A stretch of 64,000 nucleotides of DNA, from contig CABIZX010000001.1 of NCBI GenBank assembly GCA_902363375.1, positions 186,001 to 250,000 of the forward strand. Direction: 5' to 3'. Position numbers and translations under genes: made by a program. Below the pieces are notes generated by a model. It did no database searches. It was given only the letters and a program-made list of their open reading frames with translations, and was not told where the DNA came from. How positions within the stretch are numbered: position 1 is the first letter of the stretch; every line of letters begins with the position of its first letter. This stretch comes from Clostridiaceae bacterium. Its GTDB lineage: Bacteria > Bacillota > Clostridia > Clostridiales > Clostridiaceae. Below are positions 34,559 to 44,407 of this stretch, one piece after another.

Positions 34559-35629
34559 ATGGAAGAATTAAAAAAGTTATTAAGTAGTATTGAGAATTTA
34601 GATAGGGAAGCTATGAGTAGATGTAGGGATTATATCGATCATTTAAGTAAACCTATAGGTAGTCTAGGTGTTTTAGAGGATATTGTAATAAAACTTAGTG
34701 GGATTAAAGGTGAACAGGTAAAGGAAATAAAGAAGAAAAATATAGTTATAATGTGTGCTGACAATGGAATTCAAGAATCAGGAGTTTCATCATGTCCAAG
34801 AGAAGTAACAGCATCAGTTACAGAAAACTTTGTAAAAGGGACTACTGGAGTATGTATACTAAGCAAATATTATAACAATGATACAACAATTGTAGATATA
34901 GGAGTAGATAAAGATTTTAATAATCCAAAGATAATAAATAGGAAGATAAGATATGGTACAAGCAATATGAGTAAGGGACCAGCAATGACCAGGGAAGAAG
35001 CTATTAAAGCTATAAAAACAGGTATTGAAATTGTTAGAGACCTAAAGGTGCAAGGTTATGATTTGATAGGAACAGGGGAAATGGGAGTAGGAAATACAGC
35101 TACTTCAGCTGCCATAATCAGTGTATTTTCAGGTATTGATAGTGATTTAATAGTGGGTAAGGGTTCAGGACTTACAGAGGATGGTTTATCTCATAAAAAG
35201 GATATGGTAAAAAAATCCATTGAGGTTAATAGACCTAAGAAAGAGGATGCAATAGATGTACTAAGTAAAGTTGGAGGATTTGATATAGCTGGACTTTGTG
35301 GTGTATTTTTAGGTGGAGCTATATATAGGATACCAGTAGTTATAGACGGACTTATATCCTCAGCTGCAGCTATATGTGCAAAAGAATTAAATCCAAAGGC
35401 TTCTGATTATATGTTTGCATCTCATCTTTCAGCAGAGCCAGGAGCTAGATATGCTATGAAAGCTTTAGAACTTGAACCAATGTTTAACTTAGGTATGAGA
35501 TTAGGTGAAGGTAGTGGATGTCCTATTGCCTTTGGAATTATGGAAAGTGCAGTTTTTACTATGAATAAGATGGATTCTTTTAATGAAGCTGGGATAGATA
35601 AAAAGGACTATATAGATATAAGAAAATAG
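34559..35629 (+). CDS. cobT: Nicotinate-nucleotide:dimethylbenzimidazole phosphoribosyltransferase
   Basis: 356 residues from the ATG at 34559, chosen for GGAG nine bases upstream; an ATG at 34544 has no ribosome site. Activates the lower-ligand base of cobalamin. Motifs are SKPIGSLGVLEDIVIKLSGI, CADNGIQESGVSSCP, GTGEMGVGNTATSAA and the catalytic glutamate region RLGEGSGCPIAF. First gene under the cobalamin riboswitch and followed by the rest of the nucleotide-loop assembly genes. Confidence 0.95.
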   Translation: MEELKKLLSSIENLDREAMSRCRDYIDHLSKPIGSLGVLEDIVIKLSGIKGEQVKEIKKKNIVIMCADNGIQESGVSSCPREVTASVTENFVKGTTGVCILSKYYNNDTTIVDIGVDKDFNNPKIINRKIRYGTSNMSKGPAMTREEAIKAIKTGIEIVRDLKVQGYDLIGTGEMGVGNTATSAAIISVFSGIDSDLIVGKGSGLTEDGLSHKKDMVKKSIEVNRPKKEDAIDVLSKVGGFDIAGLCGVFLGGAIYRIPVVIDGLISSAAAICAKELNPKASDYMFASHLSAEPGARYAMKALELEPMFNLGMRLGEGSGCPIAFGIMESAVFTMNKMDSFNEAGIDKKDYIDIRK

Positions 35630-35690
35630 TAATAATTTAAGAAAATAAATTTTGCTGATTATATAAATTATCAATAAGAAGGTGTAACAT

Positions 35691-36278
35691 ATGAACCTAT
35701 ATATAGTTAGGCACGGTGAAACAGAAGAGAATATAAAAAAGACTTATTATGGAGACATAGATTGCAAACTTACATTAAACGGAATAAGACAAGCTGAATT
35801 AGCAGGAGAAAAATTAAAGCATATAATTTTTGATAAAGCTTTTTGTAGTGAAAAGCTAAGAGCAAAAGAAACTCTTAAAAGAATAGGTAACATGAAAAAT
35901 TATATAGTAGATTCTAGATTAAATGAGAGAAGTTTTGGAATATTTGAAGGGAAAAACTATGAGGAGTTGCAAAGATCCTTTAAATCAGAATATGATGAAT
36001 GGACGAAAGACTGGAAAAATTATTGCCCAGAAAATGGAGAAAGTTTTCTCCAGGTTTATCATAGAGTGAAGAATTTTATGGATGATTTAAAAAAAGAATC
36101 TGCTGAAAATATATTAATATGTACACATGGTGGAATTATAAGGGCAATATATGCCTATATATTAGAAGGCAATCTAGATACTTATTGGAGATTTAATTCT
36201 AAAAATGCTGATATATCTATAATTAAATTAGAATATGGATATTTTTATATTGATAGTATAATTCCAGCGGAATTTTAA
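35691..36278 (+). CDS. cobC: Histidine phosphatase, CobC-like
   Basis: 195 residues of the histidine phosphatase superfamily. The catalytic RHGETEEN lies at 7-14 and the second histidine at CTHGG near residue 145. In this operon it is expected to remove the phosphate from alpha-ribazole-5'-phosphate or adenosylcobalamin-phosphate. Broad-specificity phosphoglycerate-mutase-like enzymes look alike, so the assignment depends on context. RBS AGAAGGTG. Confidence 0.85.
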   Translation: MNLYIVRHGETEENIKKTYYGDIDCKLTLNGIRQAELAGEKLKHIIFDKAFCSEKLRAKETLKRIGNMKNYIVDSRLNERSFGIFEGKNYEELQRSFKSEYDEWTKDWKNYCPENGESFLQVYHRVKNFMDDLKKESAENILICTHGGIIRAIYAYILEGNLDTYWRFNSKNADISIIKLEYGYFYIDSIIPAEF

Positions 36279-36335
36279 TTAGATATTGCTTAAAAATATA
36301 TTAATTTATAGTGATGAAAGAGAGGTAGAAAGAAA

Positions 36336-36887
36336 ATGAGTAAACTAACTTTAGTTACTGGTGGATGTAGAAGTGGTAAGAGTAAATATGGTGAGAATCT
36401 ATTAAAGGATACAGACGATGTATTATATATAGCGACAGCCATAGTTACTGATGATGAGATGAAACATAGAATAGAGAAGCATAAGGAGAGTAGAAATAAA
36501 AAGTGGAAAACTTTAGAAAGCTACAAGGATTTGCATAAAAAAATAGATAAATTTGATGAAAAATATATATTTTTAGACTGCGTTACCATAATGACTACTA
36601 ATTTGATGTTTGACATCACGACAAATTATGATAATATAGATGACATAAAAGTAGATGAAATATGTAGTAGTATAAAAAATCAATTTACATTGTTCTTAGA
36701 AAAATGTAAAGAATCAGATAAGGAAGTAGTATTAATTACTAATGAAATAGGATGGGGCTTAGTACCAGAAAACAGGCTATCTAGGGTTTTTAGAGATATT
36801 CAAGGCTTTGTAAATCAGCATATAGCTAATATGTGTGATGAAGTATATTTGGTTTGTTGTGGACAAGGTTTAAGAATAAAGGGATAG
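36336..36887 (+). CDS. cobU: Adenosylcobinamide kinase/guanylyltransferase
   Basis: 183 residues. The P-loop GGCRSGKS (8-15) and RLSRVFRDIQGFVNQHIA are CobU signatures. It phosphorylates adenosylcobinamide and attaches GMP. Uses the cobinamide entry route, so this operon can salvage incomplete corrinoids. Ten bases before cobS. Confidence 0.95.
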   Translation: MSKLTLVTGGCRSGKSKYGENLLKDTDDVLYIATAIVTDDEMKHRIEKHKESRNKKWKTLESYKDLHKKIDKFDEKYIFLDCVTIMTTNLMFDITTNYDNIDDIKVDEICSSIKNQFTLFLEKCKESDKEVVLITNEIGWGLVPENRLSRVFRDIQGFVNQHIANMCDEVYLVCCGQGLRIKG

Positions 36888-36897
36888 GTGTGTTGTT

Positions 36898-37713
36898 ATG
36901 ATTAAAGTATTGATGATTTTAGCTATAATAGGTATTATGATAATAGGTGCTATAGGAAAAGAGAAGATTTTCTTTAATAACTTTCTTTTATTGTTTCAAT
37001 TCATAACTAGAATACCAGTGAATATATCCTTAGCTTGTGAAAAAGAAAACTTTAGGAAAGCAACATTATACTTCCCAGTAGTAGGAGCTATTCTTGGAGC
37101 CATTGAATATATTGTTTTCTATATCACAGTTTTATGGCTACCATTACCTGTAGCTTCTATAATTACAGTTATTGTAGGGATAATGATTACAGGTGGACTT
37201 CATATGGATGGATTAGGAGATACATGTGATGGTTTCTTTTCCTTTAGAAGCAGAGAACGAATAATTGAAATAATGAAAGATAGCAGGGTAGGTTCTTTTG
37301 GTGTAATAGCTATGATTATAGACATAGCAGTAAAAGTTTTAGGCATATACTATATAGGAATAAAATCTATGGGCTACATGATAATAGTGGTACCTATGAT
37401 AAGTAGGTTATTTACAGTATTTATAGCCTTAATAGGAAAAACTGCAAAGAAAGATGGTACTGGAAACTTATATATTGGAAATACCAATAGTATATATTTT
37501 ATAGGCGCTATGGTACTTACTCTACTTATTGGAAGCTTATTCTTTAATGTGAAATATATATTGATACTTTTGTTTGGCGGACTTATAGTTACCTTATTAT
37601 TTAATTCATTTTGCAATAGTAGAATAGGTGGTCATTCTGGGGATACCTTAGGTGCTAATAATGAAATTGTAGAGCTTACATTATTTATATTAATTAGTAG
37701 TACTATTTTTTAA
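36898..37713 (+). CDS. cobS: Cobalamin synthase
   Basis: 271 residues, multi-pass membrane protein joining adenosylcobinamide-GDP with alpha-ribazole. Conserved LLFQFITRIPVN, FPVVGAILGA, the acidic GGLHMDGLGDTCDGFFS motif and GGHSGDTLGANNEIVEL. An additional 20-residue hydrophobic segment at the N-terminus is somewhat longer than usual. Last intact gene of the operon. Confidence 0.95.
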   Translation: MIKVLMILAIIGIMIIGAIGKEKIFFNNFLLLFQFITRIPVNISLACEKENFRKATLYFPVVGAILGAIEYIVFYITVLWLPLPVASIITVIVGIMITGGLHMDGLGDTCDGFFSFRSRERIIEIMKDSRVGSFGVIAMIIDIAVKVLGIYYIGIKSMGYMIIVVPMISRLFTVFIALIGKTAKKDGTGNLYIGNTNSIYFIGAMVLTLLIGSLFFNVKYILILLFGGLIVTLLFNSFCNSRIGGHSGDTLGANNEIVELTLFILISSTIF

Positions 37714-37760
37714 GAAAAGTATTATTGGATTAATGAATTTTTAGATATAATATAGGCAAA

Positions 37761-38201
37761 CTGTTTGATGGATTTAATAAAGTTTCAGAAAAAGAAATTA
37801 TGCATTAGCAATTTTAATATCATCAGAAATGAGTAGTACCTATTCTGCATGTAATCAATAGAATATTAAAAAATGGACAAATAGGAGAAATAGCTACTTT
37901 ATTTGGAGCATTTCTTCAAATTAGGCCATTATTCACTGTAGATGGTGGAAAACTTCTGTTTTTTAATAAAGTAAGAACTAGGCAGAAAGTAATTTGAAAA
38001 ATGATAGAAAAATTACAGAATGGTATAACAAGTAAAGGACTTGGAGAGTTGATAGTTTATCACATAAATTGTGAGGAAGAAGGGAAAGCTTTAGCTAATA
38101 AAATTAAAAAAGCTTTAGAAATAAAAGTAGAAATACAATGCATTGGATATGTGATAGGTTGCCATGTAGAACCTAGCAGAGAGAGTTACGTATTATCCTA
38201 A
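37761..38201 (+). pseudogene. Decayed DegV-family fatty-acid-binding protein gene
   Basis: Three pieces of a DegV protein are visible. ALAILISSEMSSTYSACNQ (ending at a stop, 37859-37861) matches the core strand and SSxxSGTY motif. In another frame from 37863, LKNGQIGE, then FLQIRPLFTVDGGKLL, then KVRTRQKVI runs to a TGA at 37995-37997. The same frame then continues from 38001 as the C-terminal domain, ending GYVIGCHVEPSRESYVLS. About 60 central codons are missing. With a frameshift, a stop and an internal deletion, this is a pseudogene. The final 66 codons could still be read as a short open frame but have no good ribosome site. Confidence 0.78.
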
Positions 38202-38256
38202 AAATAGACTTCATAATTAAACACCAATAAAATTTATTTTATAAGGAGAGATTAAA

Positions 38257-40029
38257 GTGGATATTAAATCAAGAATTTCAAGTTTAAGAGGTTTAATGAA
38301 AGAAAGAGGCATAGACGCATTTATCATTCCGAGCTCAGATAATCATGGAAGTGAATATGTAAGTGATTACTTTAGAGTAAGACAATGGATTTCAGGATTT
38401 ACTGGGTCAGCTGGAACAGTTGTTATAACTGAAAAAGAAGCGCATCTATGGGTAGACGGAAGATACTTTCTTCAAGGGGAACAGCAAATACAGGGCACAG
38501 AATATGTTTTAGAACGTATGGGTGAACCGGGAGTTAAAACCTATGCACAATGGATTTGTGACAATGTTAAATCTGGTGGTACTGTGAGTTTTAATGGAAA
38601 AGTATTCACAGTTGCAGAACTTCATGATCTCGAGAGAACCTTTAGAGAAAAAGGAATTGAGATAACGCCGGAAGAAGACGTTTTCGATGAACTTTGGAAA
38701 GATAGACCAACTATGCCAAATAAAAAAGTATTTATTCATGAAGATTCCTATACAGGAAAAACTGTAGAAGAAAAGCTAGCTTTAGTAAAAGAAGGAATGA
38801 ATAAAATTAATGCAAATAATTTATTACTAGCATCATTAGATGATATAGCGTGGCTTTTAAATTTAAGAGGTGGAGATGTAGAATGCAATCCAGTATTTTT
38901 AAGTTACTTTTTAATTAGTGATAGCAATTATACTTTGTATATTGATAAAGAAAAATTAAATGATGAAATTATAAATATATTAGGAAGTAAGTCTGTAAAT
39001 ATAAAAGATTACAATGACGTTGCAGCAGACCTTAAGTTAGTTAAGGGTACAATTACATTTGACCCAGCTAAAACTAATGTATGGCTTAAGAAAGCTATAA
39101 ATGAAGAAGTTAATATAGTAGAAAGAAGAAACATTACTACAGACCTAAAAGCTAGAAAAAATCCTACTGAACTTAAAAACATAGAAAATGCACATGTTAA
39201 GGACGGAATAGCTATGGTTAAGTTCATCAAATGGGTGAAAGAAAATGTAAATAATAATGAGATAACAGAGATATCAGCAGCAGATAAGTTGGAAAGATTT
39301 AGAGCTGAAGGTAAAGATTTTATAGATATAAGCTTTGATACCATTGCAGGTTATGGACCTCATGGAGCAATAATTCACTATAAGGCATCTGAAGAATCTA
39401 ACTCAAAATTACAACCTAAGGGATTATTCTTAGTAGATTCTGGAGCTCAATATTTAGATGGAACTACTGATATTACAAGAACTATAGCACTTGGTCAACT
39501 TACAGATGAAGAGAAAATAGATTATACATTAGTTTTAAAAGGACATCTAAATCTTTTGACAGCAGTATTTTTAGAAGGGACTCCAGGATGTAGTCTTGAT
39601 ATTTTAGCAAGGAGAGCTCTTTGGAGTAAAGGATTAGACTTTAAACATGGAACAGGACATGGTGTTGGATATTTACTTAATGTCCATGAAGGTCCACAAG
39701 GAATAAGAAGAGAACTAAATCCTGTAGCGTTAGAAGAGGGTATGATAGTATCTAATGAACCAGGAGTTTATAAAGCTGGCAAGCATGGTGTAAGGATTGA
39801 GAATTTAATAGCTGTTCAATCAAAAGAAAAAAATGAATTTGGTAAGTTTATGTGCTTTAAAAATTTAACTTTATGTCCTTATGAATTAGATGCTATTGAA
39901 ATATCTTTACTTACTGATGAGGAAAAAGGTTGGTTAAATGACTATCATAAAAATGTATTTGATACATTAAGTCCATACTTATCAGAAGATGAAATTTCAT
40001 GGTTAAAGAATTCAACTAAGGCAATCTAA
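38257..40029 (+). CDS. Xaa-Pro aminopeptidase (M24B, three-domain type)
   Basis: 590 residues, the long eukaryote-like aminopeptidase P arrangement: two creatinase-type N-domains and a C-terminal pita-bread domain. Metal ligands are visible in LVDSGAQYLDGTTDITRT (two Asp), GTGHGVGYLLNVHEG (His), SNEPGVYKAG (Glu) and HGVRIEN (Glu). It cleaves N-terminal residues before proline, in the cytosol. GTG start behind AAGGAGAG. Monocistronic, followed by a strong terminator. Confidence 0.95.
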   Translation: MDIKSRISSLRGLMKERGIDAFIIPSSDNHGSEYVSDYFRVRQWISGFTGSAGTVVITEKEAHLWVDGRYFLQGEQQIQGTEYVLERMGEPGVKTYAQWICDNVKSGGTVSFNGKVFTVAELHDLERTFREKGIEITPEEDVFDELWKDRPTMPNKKVFIHEDSYTGKTVEEKLALVKEGMNKINANNLLLASLDDIAWLLNLRGGDVECNPVFLSYFLISDSNYTLYIDKEKLNDEIINILGSKSVNIKDYNDVAADLKLVKGTITFDPAKTNVWLKKAINEEVNIVERRNITTDLKARKNPTELKNIENAHVKDGIAMVKFIKWVKENVNNNEITEISAADKLERFRAEGKDFIDISFDTIAGYGPHGAIIHYKASEESNSKLQPKGLFLVDSGAQYLDGTTDITRTIALGQLTDEEKIDYTLVLKGHLNLLTAVFLEGTPGCSLDILARRALWSKGLDFKHGTGHGVGYLLNVHEGPQGIRRELNPVALEEGMIVSNEPGVYKAGKHGVRIENLIAVQSKEKNEFGKFMCFKNLTLCPYELDAIEISLLTDEEKGWLNDYHKNVFDTLSPYLSEDEISWLKNSTKAI

Positions 40030-40032
40030 AAA

Positions 40033-40075
40033 AATAAGAAACCATAATGGTTATTTATGGTTTCTTATTTTTTAT
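40033..40075 (+). terminator. Terminator after aminopeptidase gene
   Basis: AATAAGAAACCATA (40033-40046) pairs perfectly with 40056-40069. A long T-rich tail follows. Confidence 0.88.
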
Positions 40076-40210
40076 TTTTTATTACATATTTATTTTTTTA
40101 TAGTAAAAAATAAACTAAGATTACTTATTAAAATGAACACCCGATAAAATTAATTTTGCAATGTAAATAGTATTATTGCAAGATAATAGTATTACAAAGG
40201 AGGAAAAATA

Positions 40211-41728
40211 ATGTCATCAAACAAAAGTAGTGCAGAAAAGTTATCTCTTACAGCACTAATACTAATGATTTTCACATCTGTATACGGTTTTAATAACATG
40301 CCTAGATCCTTCTATTTAATGGGATATGGCTCTATACCATTTTTTGTGTTATCAGGAATACTATTCTTTATACCCTTTGCCTTTATGATGGCAGAATATG
40401 GAGCAGCCTTCAAGAATGAAACAGGTGGAATTTACTCTTGGATGGAGAAGTCTGTCAATGCTAAGTATGCCTTTGTAGGAACATTCATGTGGTATGCTTC
40501 AGCAGTAATATGGATGGTAAACGTATCTTCAGGAATATGGGTACCACTTTCTAATGCAATTATGGGTACTGATACAACCAGTACATGGTCTATATTTGGA
40601 CTAAGTGCCCCTCAAACTCTTGGAGTACTTGGAGCGCTTTGGATTGTATTCGTTACCTTTATATCAACTAAAGGTATAGAAAAAATTAAAAAGATTACTT
40701 CTATAGGTGGTACAGCAGTAGCAGCACTTAACATTGTTTTAATAGTAGGTGCAATAGCTATATTAATAGGAAATGGTGGAGAATTAGCTCAACCAATAGT
40801 TAATGCATCCTCTTTCTTCGCATCGCCAAATCCAGCTTATCAAGAGCCAATATCAATAATGTCATTCTTAGTATTTGCTATATTTGCATTTGGTGGTATA
40901 GAAGTAGTTGGAGGATTAGTTGACCAAACTGATAAGCCAGAGAAAAACTTCCCTAAAGGACTTGCTATATCTGCAATAATTATAGCTGTTGGATATGCAG
41001 TAGGATTATTCTGTACAGGAATCTTCACAAATTGGGATGCTATACTTGGTGCAAATGGTAAATATGGGGATATAGTTCATATGGGGAATGTAGGATATCT
41101 TATAATGAACAACTTAGGATATCAATTGGGGGCAGCTTTTGGAGCAACTGAAACTGTAGCAATACAAATGGGTAACTGGATAGCAAGATTTGTAGGGCTG
41201 TCTATGTTGCTGGCACTTATGGGTGCATTCTTTACTATGACTTATGCTCCACTTAAACAGTTAATTTCGGGAGCACCTAAAGGATTATTCCCAGATTCAA
41301 TTGCAAAAATGAAAAAAGGGATGCCTATAAATGCAATGATTATTCAAGCTGTTGTAGTAATAGTTATGATTTTAGCTGTAGCTTTCGGTGGAGATGCAAT
41401 GTCAGAATTCTTTGAAATACTAGTAGCTATGACTAATGTAGCGATGACAATTCCATATATGTTCTTATCTGGAGCATTTATAGCATTCAAGAGAAAAGAT
41501 GAAATAGAAAAGCCTTTTGTAGTTTTCAAAACTAAGGGTGTAACTATATTTTTAACTGTAGTAGTAACGGCTATAGTTGGATTTGCTAACTTTTTCTCTA
41601 TTATTGAGCCAGCTATAGGTGGAGCTATAGCTAAGACAGTATGGAGTATTGCTGGTCCAATATTCTTCTCAGCAGTTGCTTTAATTCTATTTGCTAGATA
41701 CGAAAAAAATCTAAAAAAAGGTAACTAG
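40211..41728 (+). CDS. APC-superfamily amino-acid transporter (YjeM-like)
   Basis: 505 residues with about 12-13 membrane segments. The first segment, SLTALILMIFTSVYGFNNMPRSFYLMGYG, and the later FAFGGIEVVGGLVDQTDKPEKNFPKG fit the amino acid/polyamine/organocation family, nearest to YjeM/GadC-type exchangers. Substrate unknown. Strong AAAGGAGGA site. Monocistronic between two terminators. Confidence 0.88.
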   Translation: MSSNKSSAEKLSLTALILMIFTSVYGFNNMPRSFYLMGYGSIPFFVLSGILFFIPFAFMMAEYGAAFKNETGGIYSWMEKSVNAKYAFVGTFMWYASAVIWMVNVSSGIWVPLSNAIMGTDTTSTWSIFGLSAPQTLGVLGALWIVFVTFISTKGIEKIKKITSIGGTAVAALNIVLIVGAIAILIGNGGELAQPIVNASSFFASPNPAYQEPISIMSFLVFAIFAFGGIEVVGGLVDQTDKPEKNFPKGLAISAIIIAVGYAVGLFCTGIFTNWDAILGANGKYGDIVHMGNVGYLIMNNLGYQLGAAFGATETVAIQMGNWIARFVGLSMLLALMGAFFTMTYAPLKQLISGAPKGLFPDSIAKMKKGMPINAMIIQAVVVIVMILAVAFGGDAMSEFFEILVAMTNVAMTIPYMFLSGAFIAFKRKDEIEKPFVVFKTKGVTIFLTVVVTAIVGFANFFSIIEPAIGGAIAKTVWSIAGPIFFSAVALILFARYEKNLKKGN

Positions 41729-41754
41729 TTAAAAAGAAAATAATATATAGATTC

Positions 41755-41790
41755 TAGCTCCCAGATAAAACTTATTTGGGAGCTATTTTA
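41755..41790 (+). terminator. Terminator after amino-acid transporter
   Basis: TAGCTCCCA (41755-41763) pairs with TGGGAGCTA (41777-41785), followed by TTTTATTT. Confidence 0.85.
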
Positions 41791-41879
41791 TTTCATATAT
41801 AATATATAAAATAAAAGTATTATCACTTTTAATAGGTTTTAATAGTATATTAATATAAGCTTATGACGAGGTGATTGTA

Positions 41880-42689
41880 TTGGAATACTTCAAAGAGTTA
41901 ATGCCAGAAATGCAAGCTTTTCTAGCAACTCTATTTACTTGGGGAATTACAGCTGCAGGTGCAGCCTTAGTATTTTTCTTTAAAAGTGTAAACAAAAAAG
42001 TTTTAGACATAATGATGGGATTTGCCGCAGGAGTAATGATTGCAGCAAGTTTTTGGTCCCTCCTAGCTCCATCTATCGAGATGAGTAGTGAACTAGGCGT
42101 TATAGAGTGGATTCCTCCAGCAGTTGGTTTTTTATTAGGAGGATTATTTCTACTTGTTATAGATAAAATTATACCACATTTACATGTTGGATTTAAAACA
42201 GAGGAAGCTGAAGGAATAAAAACAGGTTGGAAGAGAAGTATATTATTAGTGCTCGCTATTACTCTTCATAATATTCCAGAGGGGTTAGCGATAGGTGTAG
42301 CTTTCGGTGGAATTGTTTATGGACTAGAATCTGCTAGCTTATCGGGAGCAATAGCATTGGCTATTGGAATAGGAATTCAAAATTTTCCTGAAGGAGCTGC
42401 TGTATCTCTTCCGCTTAGAAGAGAAGGATTTTCTAGAATCAAGAGTTTTTTATATGGTCAGGCATCAGGAATTGTGGAACCTATATCAGCGGTGATTGGA
42501 GTTATTGCTGTTGTCACAATGAGACCATTGCTTCCATATGCACTATCCTTTGCTGCTGGTGCTATGATATTTGTAGTTGTGGAGGAATTAATTCCAGAAT
42601 CGCAGCTAGGGGGAAATACAGATTTAGCAACTATAGGAACCTTAATGGGATTTGTAGTAATGATGGTTTTAGATGTGGCTTTAGGATAG
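41880..42689 (+). CDS. ZIP-family metal transporter
   Basis: 269 residues from a TTG at 41880, preferred because GAGGTGAT lies just upstream; a GTG at 41871 has no ribosome site. Eight membrane segments. The metal-site helices are [18 protein letters not shown] and [18 protein letters not shown] cytosolic loop has HLHVG. Most similar in layout to ZupT/GufA proteins that take up zinc and other divalent metals. Confidence 0.9.
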   Translation: MEYFKELMPEMQAFLATLFTWGITAAGAALVFFFKSVNKKVLDIMMGFAAGVMIAASFWSLLAPSIEMSSELGVIEWIPPAVGFLLGGLFLLVIDKIIPHLHVGFKTEEAEGIKTGWKRSILLVLAITLHNIPEGLAIGVAFGGIVYGLESASLSGAIALAIGIGIQNFPEGAAVSLPLRREGFSRIKSFLYGQASGIVEPISAVIGVIAVVTMRPLLPYALSFAAGAMIFVVVEELIPESQLGGNTDLATIGTLMGFVVMMVLDVALG

Positions 42690-42750
42690 TTATTTAAATA
42701 TATTATAATTTATAATGTACAAATTGCTTTTCATAGATTAAAAAGTCGAA

Positions 42751-42790
42751 AAAAGGATATATTAAAATATATTTTAGTATATCCTTTTTA
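42751..42790 (+). terminator. Terminator after ZIP transporter
   Basis: AAAAGGATATATTAAAA (42751-42767) pairs with 42772-42788 almost perfectly. An AT-dinucleotide tract (about 42800-42835) lies beyond it. Confidence 0.75.
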
Positions 42791-42930
42791 ATAAAAATTT
42801 TTTTTAATATATATATATGAATATATATATATAATTTGTTTATCAAATTAAAAAAGTTAACTAGACAATACTTAGGTGTTGAGTAATAATATTAATATAA
42901 AAAGTTGAATAAAACAAAGAGGTGGAGTGG

Positions 42931-43503
42931 TTGAATAAAATCATAGGAAGTAAAATTAAAGAACTTAGAACTAATAAGAAGATGACTTTAAAGGAACTAA
43001 GCGAGAAAACATCTTTATCGACTGGATTCTTATCTCAATTAGAGAGAGGGCTTACCAGCATAGCGACTGATTCTTTATTAAACATAGCAGAAGCTTTAGA
43101 TGTTGAATTATCTTACTTTTTACTATCAACTAGTAAGAGAAGAGAGCGATTTATACAGAAGAGTTACGAAAGAGATATATATAAAATAGATAATGCTATG
43201 CATATAAATTATATATTATCTAATAATCCAGAAGATAAAACAATATTACCTAGATTAATCGAGATATTGCCTAGTAATAGTGATGAAAATTTAAGTACTT
43301 ATCATCATGATGGTGAAGAGTTTATCTATGTACTAGAAGGGATTATTACCTTATTTATAAATGAGGAGAAACAATATTTATATCCAGGGGATTCAGCTCA
43401 TTTTAAATCTTCAATTAATCACAACTATGCTAATTATACTAATAAAATATGTAAAGTATTAGTTGTGAGTATTCCTAACCCTGTAGCTACTTCTAATAAG
43501 TAA
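42931..43503 (+). CDS. XRE-cupin transcriptional regulator
   Basis: 190 residues from a TTG at 42931 behind AGAGGTGGAG; a GTG at 42922 would add three residues but lies inside that site. Residues about 6-60 form a Cro/C1 helix-turn-helix (LKELSEKTSLSTGFLSQLERG). Residues about 105-185 form a cupin sensor domain (HHDGEEFIYVLEGIITLFI, YPGDSAHFKSSINH). Such PuuR-like regulators often control polyamine or amino-acid genes. It precedes proC by 70 bases and could regulate it. Confidence 0.9.
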   Translation: MNKIIGSKIKELRTNKKMTLKELSEKTSLSTGFLSQLERGLTSIATDSLLNIAEALDVELSYFLLSTSKRRERFIQKSYERDIYKIDNAMHINYILSNNPEDKTILPRLIEILPSNSDENLSTYHHDGEEFIYVLEGIITLFINEEKQYLYPGDSAHFKSSINHNYANYTNKICKVLVVSIPNPVATSNK

Positions 43504-43572
43504 TCTATGTAGAGAGGAAAGAGTTTAAAAGCATAAGAGAAAAATATTTATAAATACATTAGGGGGAATAAA

Positions 43573-44388
43573 ATGAAAAAACTAGATAAGAAAATTGGAT
43601 TTATTGGTGTTGGAAATATGGCTAAAGCTATTATAGGCGGCATTATAAAGTCAAAGCTTGTTGATGCTAAGAATATTCTTATATATGGTCCTCATAGAGA
43701 AAAGCTTGAAAAGGTTAAACGAGAATTGGGTGTTTATATTGGAGAATCTGCAGAGTTTGTTTCTGGCAATGTAGATATATTATTTATAGGAGTAAAACCT
43801 AACATATTTATAGAAGTGTTAGAAAATCTAAAAAATAGTATTAAAAAGAATACCATAATAGTTTCTATAGCAGCTGGAATTACTATAGATGATATAGAGC
43901 AAGTTATAACTGATGAATATAAGATTATTCGCTCTATGCCTAATACTCCAGCTTTAGTTAATGAGGGAATGAGCTCTATATGCGGTAATGATAATATTTT
44001 GGAAGAAGAACTTATGATGGTTAAAGACATATTTGATAGCTTTGGTAAAACAGAGATCCTTTCAGAAGATTTAATTCATACAGTTATAGGGGTTAGTGGG
44101 TCTTCACCTGCTTATGTATTCATGCTTATTGAAGCTATGGCGGATGGAGCTGTACTAGGAGGTATGCCTAGAGAAAAGGCTTACAAATTTGCAGCACAAG
44201 CGGTTTTAGGTTCTGCTAAAATGGTGCTTGAAACAGGAAAACATCCTGGAGAGTTAAAGGACATGGTATGTTCTCCAGGTGGCACCACCATAGAAGCTGT
44301 GAGAACTCTAGAAGAAAAAAGATTTAAGAGTGCAGTAATAGAAGCTATGGTTAAGTGCATGGATAAATCAAGGGATATGAGCAAATAA
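43573..44388 (+). CDS. proC: Pyrroline-5-carboxylate reductase
   Basis: 271 residues. Final step of proline synthesis, reducing P5C with NAD(P)H. Rossmann start IGFIGVGNMAKAIIGG, then IRSMPNTPALVNEGMSSI, the signature GVSGSSPAYVFMLIEAMADGAV and KDMVCSPGGTTIEAV. Complete. RBS AGGGGG. Ten to twenty bases before a large unknown gene, which is likely co-transcribed. Confidence 0.97.
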   Translation: MKKLDKKIGFIGVGNMAKAIIGGIIKSKLVDAKNILIYGPHREKLEKVKRELGVYIGESAEFVSGNVDILFIGVKPNIFIEVLENLKNSIKKNTIIVSIAAGITIDDIEQVITDEYKIIRSMPNTPALVNEGMSSICGNDNILEEELMMVKDIFDSFGKTEILSEDLIHTVIGVSGSSPAYVFMLIEAMADGAVLGGMPREKAYKFAAQAVLGSAKMVLETGKHPGELKDMVCSPGGTTIEAVRTLEEKRFKSAVIEAMVKCMDKSRDMSK

Positions 44389-44407
44389 AGCAAGGAGAGT
44401 GAACGAA

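Noticed and set aside
38001..38201. Independent small gene of 66 codons
   Set aside because: It is in frame with upstream DegV homology across one TGA and ends like the DegV C-terminus, so it is the tail of a pseudogene.
42796..42840. AT-dinucleotide tract as a replication origin or recombination site
   Set aside because: Simple low-complexity sequence next to a terminator, with no DnaA-box cluster or replication genes.
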